NCBI GenBank assembly: GCA_934454585.1
Contig: CAKSFP010000051.1
Coordinates: forward strand, 1 to 11,388
Origin: an uncultured Clostridia bacterium
GTDB lineage: Bacteria > Bacillota > Clostridia > UMGS1810
DNA: 11,388 nt
Direction of reading: 5' to 3'
The notes under the pieces were generated by a model. It ran no database searches and was not told the DNA's origin. It saw only the letters and a list, made by a program, of their open reading frames with translations. Both the position numbers and the translations under genes were made by a program. This document shows, one piece after another, positions 1 to 5,145 of this stretch. Positions within the stretch are counted from its first letter, which is position 1; every line of letters starts with the position of its first letter.

Positions 1-780
1 ATCGGTGTTATTGACATCGAAAAATTCAAAGCGCTTGACAAGGTATACATAACATATAAGGGCAATGCCATAGCACTCTCGCCGTCATCATTCCGCAGTG
101 AAAACAGGACGGCGTATGAATCATGGGGAAACATTGTTGATGAAAAGCACAAATATTTGCCTGTTTATCTATATGTCGGTAAAGAATTTGATACGACTTC
201 AAACACGCAGGAAGTGATTGAGCCGATATTCGGCAATGTAAATTTGAATGTGCTGCTTGGCAGCAAAGCTGAGAAAAGCCACATTCATGATGCAGCTGAT
301 ATTTACATAGCTGACGGCAGAGACCTTGAGCAGAAACTTGTTGACATGGGCGCCGATACTTCCGAGCTTGTTGCCGCCGTCTCCAAGCTTAACGACACGG
401 TTAATGAAAAGATTGATAAAACCGCAATCGGAACATATTGCAAATATAATCTTGTCGCAGGTGTCACATCTCAGCTCTTTGTTGCCGTTGCATACCCCAT
501 ACCGGGCGTGAGCAAATACACCCTAATCGCCAACGGCAAGCAAATGGGCGAGACAACGACAATCGGACAGCCGCTTAAAATTGCGTCCATTCTCACCACC
601 GCAACAAATGTGTATCTGTGCTTTATGGACTCGACCGGTTTGCCGATCTATTATGCACAGATGAATGACAACATCAAAAACGATAAATTCACCACGGGCA
701 TATTGACATACTTCACGCCCTCTAATCCATGGACCCCGGGCGGAATCGATGTCCCCGTGGCAGGCGAAGATTTTGAATAA
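1..780 (+). CDS. Phage structural or appendage-like protein, 5'-truncated
   Basis: The frame is open from base 1 to the TAA at 778-780, so this is the last 259 codons of a gene that begins outside the window. An apparent TTG start at 157 lies inside the continuous frame and has no ribosome binding site, so it is not used. The protein has no membrane segment. It contains a segment reading KSHIHDAADI followed by a short predicted coiled coil (EQKLVDMGADTSELVAAVSKL), a style common in phage tail-fibre or baseplate-appendage proteins. The last residues are DVPVAGEDFE, which resembles the end of the secreted protein two genes downstream. It sits at the head of the lysis cassette, where distal tail genes usually lie. 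I do not recognise a named family, so the virion role is inferred from context and composition. Confidence 0.7.
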   Translation: MGVIDIEKFKALDKVYITYKGNAIALSPSSFRSENRTAYESWGNIVDEKHKYLPVYLYVGKEFDTTSNTQEVIEPIFGNVNLNVLLGSKAEKSHIHDAADIYIADGRDLEQKLVDMGADTSELVAAVSKLNDTVNEKIDKTAIGTYCKYNLVAGVTSQLFVAVAYPIPGVSKYTLIANGKQMGETTTIGQPLKIASILTTATNVYLCFMDSTGLPIYYAQMNDNIKNDKFTTGILTYFTPSNPWTPGGIDVPVAGEDFE

Positions 781-792
781 GGAGACCTTACC

Positions 793-1395
793 ATGAACAA
801 AAAGAAAACCACCATTACTGCGTCCGTAGCCGCTGTGTTCTGCGCGGCTACCCTTGCACTTTTCGGCATCAGCGGCGATAAGACCGTCTATGTCGACTAT
901 GACATCAATCAGAACGATATCAAAGCGGAAATGTCACTTTATCTGCCCGAGGGCTTTGACGCCGATATAGCCGAGCTGCTTTGCAATGACATGAGCGTTA
1001 CAAAGGCTGTTTTGCCGAATGATAACCTTGTCACCATTCCGTTTATATTCACGGATTTTAACAACCTCGAAGTTCGATTCTACCGCATTGGCGAAGTAAT
1101 TGGTGTCGGTAAATTTGAGGACGGCAGAATAAAAGTCGCCGTCAAGGACAATATCAAAGACCTTGAACCCGATACGGACGAGCCTGTTAATATCGACACC
1201 CCGTCCGATGAACCCGAGGGAGCGAAGATTGATACCGAGGAAACGACTGAAACCGAATCGACAGATGAGCCGATCGACACAACAACAGACGAGACACCCG
1301 ATGAATCGACTGTTGAAACTACCGATGAGCCGAGCTTAAACGAAGATGAGATTAATAAGGAGGTGCAGTTTGATGTTGAAAAAAATGCGGAGTAA
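793..1395 (+). CDS. Membrane-anchored or exported prophage protein with acidic Thr/Asp/Glu/Pro tail
   Basis: This is a 200-residue protein starting at ATG 793, 7 nt after an AAGGAGA ribosome binding site that overlaps the region just past the previous stop codon. Residues 1-28 (MNKKK followed by a hydrophobic, Ala-rich stretch) form an uncleaved anchor or signal peptide. Residues 30-122 look like a compact mixed alpha/beta domain. Residues 124-190 are a low-complexity acidic tail rich in T, D, E and P, with recurring TDEP/SDEP units, as in surface-exposed spacer regions. The last 23 nt overlap the next gene in another frame, so the two are probably translationally coupled. No known family is recognised. 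It may be a lysogenic-conversion (moron) product or part of the lysis/adsorption apparatus, and nothing in the sequence decides between these. Confidence 0.8.
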   Translation: MNKKKTTITASVAAVFCAATLALFGISGDKTVYVDYDINQNDIKAEMSLYLPEGFDADIAELLCNDMSVTKAVLPNDNLVTIPFIFTDFNNLEVRFYRIGEVIGVGKFEDGRIKVAVKDNIKDLEPDTDEPVNIDTPSDEPEGAKIDTEETTETESTDEPIDTTTDETPDESTVETTDEPSLNEDEINKEVQFDVEKNAE

Positions 1396-2134
1396 AATCC
1401 TCTGCTCACTTTTATTGTTATCTCTCATTGCGCCGTTCTCGGTGCAGACTGTAAACGCCGCACCGACGATTAAAATCACATCGCAGACCGTCACCGAAAC
1501 AGGAGCTTGTGAGGTAATCGGCTATATCACGGACTATAAGCCCGACACAATGGTTACATTCCTCATGTTCGAGGGCACGGATGTTTCAAAAATATCTGCC
1601 GATAAGATAATCTATATTGCCCAGAGCAAGACGGGCAATAACGGCGCATTTATTTTCAAGTGCAATGTTCACTGGATGCGCGGAGGTAAGCAGGCGCAAA
1701 TTCGTATCGGAAATAATGCCGGAGCACCCGCGCATGCAGTTAATCTCACCTTGCCGCCTCTGCCGCCCGATATCGGCGTTGTGGACGACAATTCGGTTAT
1801 GTACGGCAGAGATATCTATTATGTCCCCGGAGCGCACTACACGGGCGATAATGCCGCCGTGAGCCTGACAGACCCCGAGAGCGCCAAGTTCGGCACGGAT
1901 ATACTCTATAAGTTCGGTGGCGAGTGGTTCAACCTTTCGAACAGCGCGGCGACAAGCAACGCATATCTCACTGCCGAAAACGCTATGGATGTCACACAAG
2001 TTGAACTGCGCTTGCCACGGTGCTATTATGGGCTTACCGAAAAAGTGCATTTGAAATATATATTGGAACAGGACACCGAATCATCTGATAATTCAAGTGT
2101 TGATGTTCCAAAGGCTGAAGAAAATTTTGAATAA
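1373..2134 (+). CDS. Secreted prophage protein with Ig-like beta domain
   Basis: This is a 253-residue protein. The start is set at ATG 1373 because an AAGGAGGTG ribosome binding site lies just upstream at about 1357-1365; the in-frame ATG at 1346 has none. The N-terminus is a classical Sec signal peptide: a Lys/Arg-rich start, a hydrophobic core at about residues 9-22, and a VNA|AP cleavage site near residue 29. Residues 31-127 resemble the Ig-like or fibronectin-like modules of Clostridia extracellular proteins (a Gly-Tyr-Ile-Thr-Asp-Tyr turn, then a YIAQSKTGNNGAFIF strand-turn-strand). Residues 133-230 form a second region of probable beta structure, linked by a Pro-rich stretch. The C-terminus (DVPKAEENFE) echoes the protein that ends at 780. 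An exported protein inside a phage late operon is unusual. Its function is unknown, but binding at the cell surface or in the cell wall is plausible. Confidence 0.8.
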   Translation: MLKKMRSKILCSLLLLSLIAPFSVQTVNAAPTIKITSQTVTETGACEVIGYITDYKPDTMVTFLMFEGTDVSKISADKIIYIAQSKTGNNGAFIFKCNVHWMRGGKQAQIRIGNNAGAPAHAVNLTLPPLPPDIGVVDDNSVMYGRDIYYVPGAHYTGDNAAVSLTDPESAKFGTDILYKFGGEWFNLSNSAATSNAYLTAENAMDVTQVELRLPRCYYGLTEKVHLKYILEQDTESSDNSSVDVPKAEENFE

Positions 2135-2150
2135 AGAGGAGTGTATAATC

Positions 2151-2429
2151 ATGAAAATCAATTGGAATGTTCGTTTCAAAAACCCCGTGTTTTATGTTCA
2201 AATCATCCTTGCGGTGCTTACCCCTATTCTTGCATATATGGGGCTCACCGTGCAGGATTTAACCTCGTGGGCGGCACTGTGGAATATAATCTGTTCCGCT
2301 GTGGCAAATCCTTATGTGCTCGGTCTTGTTGCCGTGTCCGTCTGGAACGCTCTCAACGACCCGACCACTGAAGGACTGTCCGACAGCACAAATGCTCTCA
2401 CATATGACAAACCAAAATCAAAGGGGTGA
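2151..2429 (+). CDS. phiLC3-family phage holin
   Basis: This is a 92-residue holin of the phiLC3/Phage_holin_1 family, which forms lesions in the cytoplasmic membrane to release the endolysin. Diagnostic features are the N-terminal MKINWNVRFKNPVFYVQ block, a first membrane segment at about residues 13-31, a second at about 48-67 (NPYVLGLVAVSVWNAL), and the family signature DPTTEGLSDS before a Lys-rich tail. The start is ATG 2151, with AGAGGAG about 9 nt upstream; the longer in-frame start at 2097 lies inside the preceding gene and is rejected. The stop codon lies within the ribosome binding region of the endolysin gene, so the two are tightly coupled. Confidence 0.93.
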   Translation: MKINWNVRFKNPVFYVQIILAVLTPILAYMGLTVQDLTSWAALWNIICSAVANPYVLGLVAVSVWNALNDPTTEGLSDSTNALTYDKPKSKG

Positions 2430-2434
2430 GCGAT

Positions 2435-3160
2435 ATGGTGATAAAGTATAGCAAAGCAAAGGACGGCAATAAGAAACTCAGCGACAATTTCACAGTGACG
2501 GAGTTCGCTTGCCATGATGACAGCGACAAAATCCTCATTGATGACGAACTCGTTAAACTGTTGCAAAAAATCCGCAACCATTTCGGCAAGGCGATCCGCA
2601 TAAACAGCGGCTACCGCACTTTTGCATATAACATCTCACCCCAGGTTAAAGGCGTGTGGAATTCTCAGCATACCAAGGGAACCGCGGCGGATATCGTCGT
2701 GACTGGAGTTGAGCCGCGCAAGGTTGCCGAATATGCAGAGTATCTCATGCCGACAAGCGGCGGCATAGGGCTGTACACAACATTTACTCATGTAGATGTC
2801 CGCTCTCGCCGTTCCCGTTGGGAGAATTTCGGCAAAGAGGTTGCCGTCAAAGGATTCTCGGGATATTCCCCGAAGAATATCACCACAATAACAGCGGCGA
2901 TATCTCACCTCGTCAAAAAAGGCATCATCAACACCCCGGCAATATGGTATGAAGGCACATGGACAGACAGTGATTTTAAGTGTCTGCTCGTCAAAATTGC
3001 ATCGTACATAGAGGGTTCAAAGGTTCCAAACGCAACTGCCGCCGTTGCCGTGCTCCATTCCGAGGGCGTTATAAATACGCCTGATATATGGTATAGGGGC
3101 ACATGGAGCGATTCGGAGTTCAAACAACTGCTCATAAAGAGCGCAAACCACATCGGATAG
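2435..3160 (+). CDS. Phage endolysin, M15-family peptidase with two C-terminal wall-binding-type repeats
   Basis: This is a 241-residue endolysin. Residues 15-135 are a peptidase M15 (D-Ala-D-Ala carboxypeptidase/endopeptidase-like) domain. It shows NSGYRT (57-62), the zinc-binding H79-x6-D86 pair in SQHTKGTAAD, and H119 in THVDVR, so the metal site looks intact. Residues 149-192 and 199-241 are tandem repeats of about 43 residues, each with the pattern KGIINTPAIWYEGTW/SEGVINTPDIWYRGTW followed by D(S)xFKxLL. Similar repeats occur at the C-termini of other Clostridia phage lysins and probably bind the cell wall. ATG 2435 is preferred because AAGGGG lies 8 nt upstream; a GTG at 2426 overlapping the holin stop is an alternative start adding MSD. 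The gene follows the holin directly and completes the lysis cassette. Confidence 0.92.
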   Translation: MVIKYSKAKDGNKKLSDNFTVTEFACHDDSDKILIDDELVKLLQKIRNHFGKAIRINSGYRTFAYNISPQVKGVWNSQHTKGTAADIVVTGVEPRKVAEYAEYLMPTSGGIGLYTTFTHVDVRSRRSRWENFGKEVAVKGFSGYSPKNITTITAAISHLVKKGIINTPAIWYEGTWTDSDFKCLLVKIASYIEGSKVPNATAAVAVLHSEGVINTPDIWYRGTWSDSEFKQLLIKSANHIG

Positions 3161-3171
3161 GGGGTCTCAAT

Positions 3172-3420
3172 ATGGAACCAAAGCCGATTTGTCAAGAAAA
3201 ATTCGATGCCATAGAGGCACACCTTACTCATATTGATAACCGCCTTGCCTCGGGCGACCGCACCATAAACCGACATAACACTGATATCGCCGTGTTGCAA
3301 AACAATGTCAACAGCCTTATCAAGACTATGAGCGGTCTCACGAAAGCCCTGTGGGGCGTTTGTGGCACTACCGTCGCCACTCTTGTCGGGTTTCTGCTGT
3401 GGTATATAAAGTCTTTGTAA
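3172..3420 (+). CDS. XhlA-like coiled-coil membrane protein (second holin or lysis accessory)
   Basis: This is an 82-residue protein with the layout of the haemolysin XhlA family. Residues 8-55 are hydrophilic and form a heptad-rich coiled coil (FDAIEAHLTHIDNRLA ... IAVLQNNVNSLIKTM). A single C-terminal membrane helix covers about residues 58-78, and the protein ends in KSL. ATG 3172 is chosen because GGGGGT lies at 3160-3165, just after the endolysin stop codon; upstream in-frame ATGs fall inside the endolysin gene. In Bacillus prophage PBSX, XhlA works with a holin and an endolysin in lysis. The same role is likely here, given its place as last gene of the operon, but is inferred from architecture rather than close sequence identity. 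Confidence 0.8.
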   Translation: MEPKPICQEKFDAIEAHLTHIDNRLASGDRTINRHNTDIAVLQNNVNSLIKTMSGLTKALWGVCGTTVATLVGFLLWYIKSL

Positions 3421-3429
3421 CACAAAACT

Positions 3430-3460
3430 CTGCACAATTACAGAAATGTCATTTGTGCAG
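3430..3460 (+). other. Short hairpin with GAAA loop after the lysis operon
   Basis: CTGCACAA (3430-3437) pairs with TTGTGCAG (3453-3460). An inner ACA/TGT stem is capped by a GAAA (GNRA-type) tetraloop at 3443-3446. It lies 10 nt after the last prophage stop codon and about 35 nt before the terminator. It has no T-run of its own, so it may be an mRNA-stabilising 3' hairpin rather than a terminator. Confidence 0.5.
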
Positions 3461-3493
3461 ACATTGCTGCATCGAAAAAAGAATAAAAATTCA

Positions 3494-3528
3494 AAAAGGA
3501 CGATTCAATGAACCGTCCTTTTGTTTTT
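3494..3528 (+). terminator. Rho-independent terminator of the prophage late operon
   Basis: AAAAGGACG (3494-3502) pairs with CGTCCTTTT (3514-3522), with an additional inner TTC/GAA pairing, and is followed by TTTTGTTTTTT. It is correctly placed to end transcription after the XhlA-like gene, before the chromosomal junction. Confidence 0.88.
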
Positions 3529-3576
3529 TGATATTTTACCATAGCAAACCTTGATTTTTTGAAAAAACTCATTTTT

Positions 3577-3628
3577 CTGACAACAATTTGACAACAAAAA
3601 CGCCCTCTGACAACAGTTTGACAACAAA
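3577..3628. repeat. Four TGACAACA repeats, candidate integrase arm-type sites
   Basis: A 22-bp unit at 3577-3598 is repeated at 3607-3628 with a single A/G difference. Each unit contains two copies of TGACAACA, at 3578, 3589, 3608 and 3619, so start-to-start spacings are 11, 19 and 11 bp, close to whole helical turns. Short directly repeated sites next to the attachment core are typical arm-type binding sites of tyrosine integrases. Their place between the last prophage gene and the 3' end of a tRNA gene supports this reading. The integrase gene itself is not in the window. Confidence 0.6.
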
Positions 3629-3685
3629 TTTTATGTTGTTTTTTGTTATTTAATGCGTGTTTGTGCGCGGTGTAAAACATAAAGA

Positions 3686-3718
3686 AAAACCGCACAAACA
3701 CTGGATTTGCGCGGTTTT
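3686..3718 (-). terminator. Rho-independent terminator downstream of tRNA-Lys
   Basis: On the minus strand, a 13-bp stem (one G-U pair) with a 7-nt loop forms from the complement of 3706-3718 and 3686-3698 and is followed by TTTTTCTTT. It lies 6 nt after the CCA end of the tRNA gene, as expected for termination of a single tRNA transcript. The left arm can also pair with GTGTTTGTGCGCGGT at 3656-3670, giving a competing hairpin. Confidence 0.75.
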
Positions 3719-3723
3719 ACGAT

Positions 3724-3770
3724 TGGTGCACCATCAGGGGTTCGAACCCGGGACACCCTGATTAAGAGTC
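3724..3770. other. Probable prophage attachment core region (att) in the tRNA 3' half
   Basis: The prophage late operon ends and integrase-like repeats lie immediately to the left of the tRNA 3' end, while ordinary chromosomal genes follow on the right. By analogy with tRNA-targeting tyrosine integrases, the crossover core should lie in the T-arm/anticodon half of this tRNA. The partner copy at the far end of the prophage is outside the window, so the exact core boundaries cannot be defined here. Confidence 0.45.
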
Positions 3771-3799
3771 AGGTGCTCTACCAGCTGAGCTAATGGTGC
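3724..3799 (-). tRNA. tRNA-Lys (anticodon CTT)
   Basis: This is a 76-nt tRNA gene with an encoded CCA end (minus strand, 5' end at 3799, CCA at 3726-3724). The acceptor arms GCACCAT/ATGGTGC pair fully and the discriminator is A. The D arm carries GCTCAGCTGGTAGAGC. The anticodon stem CCTGA/TCAGG encloses the loop CTCTTAA, giving anticodon CTT (Lys, AAG codon). The T arm contains GGTTCGAACCC. The 3' end faces the prophage, so the tRNA is the probable integration target: such phages cross over in the 3' half and restore an intact tRNA at one junction. Confidence 0.96.
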
Positions 3800-3830
3800 A
3801 TATTTATCTGTGTCAATCACAACAATAGCT

Positions 3831-3859
3831 ATTATATCTCATCAAGGCGCTTTTGTCAA
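3831..3859 (-). promoter_or_regulatory. Consensus sigmaA promoter of tRNA-Lys
   Basis: On the minus strand, TTGACA (3859-3854) and TATAAT (3836-3831) are separated by 17 bp, a perfect match to the housekeeping consensus, ending 31 bp upstream of the tRNA 5' end. This strength is usual for stable RNA genes. The DNA upstream (3861-3900) has T- and A-tracts with short palindromes around TTCGAA and may be curved. Confidence 0.92.
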
Positions 3860-3959
3860 TAGTTTTTTTCGAAAAAAATCAAAAAAAATTCGAATTTTTC
3901 TTGGAAATTTTTTCTCTTCATAATATGCATATTTTTTGCCTCAAGATAAAGCTCCTTTC

Positions 3960-3988
3960 TTGACTGCAACAGTCTTTTATGCTACAAT
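3960..3988 (+). promoter_or_regulatory. SigmaA-type promoter of the first zinc-ribbon gene
   Basis: TTGACT (3960-3965) and TACAAT (3983-3988) are separated by 17 bp, about 44 bp before the start codon. It is divergent from the tRNA-Lys promoter, with about 100 bp of A/T-rich DNA between them. Confidence 0.85.
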
Positions 3989-4031
3989 AACGGCATAAGA
4001 TGAATTAATCCGTTGAAAAAAGGAGGCTGCA

Positions 4032-4514
4032 ATGAAAAAATGTCCCAAATGCGGTGAAGAAAACCTAAGCACGGCTCAGATATGCCAAAAATGTGCCGCG
4101 CCGCTCGGTGATGTGCCGGAATCAAAAGCCGACAGCGAATATTTCTTTGAAAAAATCAACAAAAGAGAAAAATTCGGCAGGATAGTCAAAATCGTGCTTG
4201 TGCCGCTGTACTACATCGTGTATCTCATTTTCTACATAAAGTGTGTTCTCGTAGACAAAAGTACTGCGATACCGCTGTGCGTGCCGATATTCTTCCCCAT
4301 AGTCTATCTGCTGCTGATGTTCAAGGCTGATTCTCTGTTCCGTTTCAGGCATATGTTTGAAATAGACAATCCCGAAAAAGTGGAACTCTCGGACTGGTAT
4401 TACCTTTCAAGCAAGGTAAGCGCCTGCATTGTGCTTGCACTCGGATTGTTCATGGTGATATATGTGTACTTTTCACTCACATACGACGGCGGCGTAACAA
4501 TCAATGTCGGATAA
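4032..4514 (+). CDS. Zinc-ribbon membrane protein
   Basis: This is a 160-residue protein with an N-terminal rubredoxin-like zinc ribbon (CPKCGEEN...CQKC; Cys 4, 7, 18 and 21) on the probable cytoplasmic side. Three hydrophobic segments follow at about residues 50-71, 77-97 and 128-149. The start is ATG 4032 with a perfect AGGAGG at 4021-4026. Such zinc-ribbon membrane proteins are common in Clostridia and mostly uncharacterised, and the sequence shows no catalytic motif. It has its own promoter and precedes a second protein of the same architecture. Function is unknown. Confidence 0.85.
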   Translation: MKKCPKCGEENLSTAQICQKCAAPLGDVPESKADSEYFFEKINKREKFGRIVKIVLVPLYYIVYLIFYIKCVLVDKSTAIPLCVPIFFPIVYLLLMFKADSLFRFRHMFEIDNPEKVELSDWYYLSSKVSACIVLALGLFMVIYVYFSLTYDGGVTINVG

Positions 4515-4552
4515 TATTAACGGTTTATTAACATTGATACGGCGGCAATGTG

Positions 4553-4581
4553 TTGAAAAAAGAAAAAATTTGTGGTAAAAT
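4553..4581 (+). promoter_or_regulatory. SigmaA-type promoter of the second zinc-ribbon gene
   Basis: TTGAAA (4553-4558) and TAAAAT (4576-4581) are separated by 17 bp, 33 bp before ATG 4615. The two zinc-ribbon genes can therefore be transcribed separately. No clear terminator is visible between them, only short A/T-rich repeats (TTAA...TTAA). Confidence 0.75.
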
Positions 4582-4614
4582 TAACTCAATAACATAGAAG
4601 TGAGGTAATTATTT

Positions 4615-5073
4615 ATGGTTTGTCCTAAATGCGGAGCAATGGTAAATGACGATGTGAGCGTATGCGACAACTGCGGATATGAATTTGAGACGGCGACGGC
4701 AGCGGCAGAGACTGACGGCAGCGAATACATATCTAACGCACCGGCACTGCCGGATGCCTTCAAAGAGCATCACCGCCGCGTAATATCGTTCAAGGAATTT
4801 GTGGCATATGCATGTGTAATAATAATCGCGGCAATGATAGCGATTTTCGCTTTCTACGGCGCATCGTATATTGGTGCGGCAGGCAAGAGCATCAACGCAA
4901 TCCAGTCGTCAGGAACATCAATATTCGGCTTTTCTGCCGGACTTGACAGTTCTTTTTACATGTACATGGGCGCTGCAATATACGGTCTGTCATATGTTTT
5001 GCGCGCAATAGGTGTTGCCCTTGCTGCAATAACGGCTTTTCTGGGCATTGGCATTGTGAGAAAATATGTTTGA
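4615..5073 (+). CDS. Zinc-ribbon membrane protein, second copy of the architecture
   Basis: This is a 152-residue protein with an N-terminal zinc ribbon (CPKCGAMV...CDNCGYEFE; Cys 3, 6, 17 and 20), a short Ala/Glu-rich linker, and a strong membrane helix at about residues 62-86. A second hydrophobic region spans about 115-147 and could be one or two helices. ATG 4615 follows GTGAGGT at about 10 nt. The layout matches the gene just upstream, but the sequences outside the zinc ribbon are not obviously related. The function is unknown; it may be a membrane sensor or assembly factor with a cytoplasmic metal-binding head. Confidence 0.82.
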   Translation: MVCPKCGAMVNDDVSVCDNCGYEFETATAAAETDGSEYISNAPALPDAFKEHHRRVISFKEFVAYACVIIIAAMIAIFAFYGASYIGAAGKSINAIQSSGTSIFGFSAGLDSSFYMYMGAAIYGLSYVLRAIGVALAAITAFLGIGIVRKYV

Positions 5074-5099
5074 TTCATCTCAAACCACCGATTAATCGT

Positions 5100-5145
5100 A
5101 ATGCGCCGTCCGCGGATTGTGACCGCGGGCGGCGCATTTTACTTT
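5100..5145 (+). terminator. Strong hairpin terminator between convergent genes
   Basis: A 16-bp GC-rich stem pairs 5100-5115 with 5123-5138 (AATGCGCCG...CGGCGCATT, with an inner CCGCGG/CCGCGG), has a 7-nt loop, and is followed on the plus strand by TTTACTTTT. It ends transcription from the zinc-ribbon genes. It also starts 7 nt past the stop of the convergent glycoside hydrolase gene, but the T-run on the minus side is weak, so two-way activity is only possible. Confidence 0.85.

Noticed and set aside
1080..1409. Minus-strand Ser/Val-rich frame of 109 codons
   Set aside because: It is the antisense shadow of the acidic TDEP-rich tail; low complexity and no SD.
3577..3628. CRISPR-like direct repeats
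   Set aside because: Only two units with an 8-bp gap and internal sub-repeats; no spacers of constant length. Integrase arm-type sites fit better.
3438..3701. 87-codon minus-strand frame over the prophage junction
   Set aside because: It spans the terminator, the TGACAACA repeats and A/T-rich DNA; composition is not protein-like and its N-terminal codons lie in the tRNA terminator.
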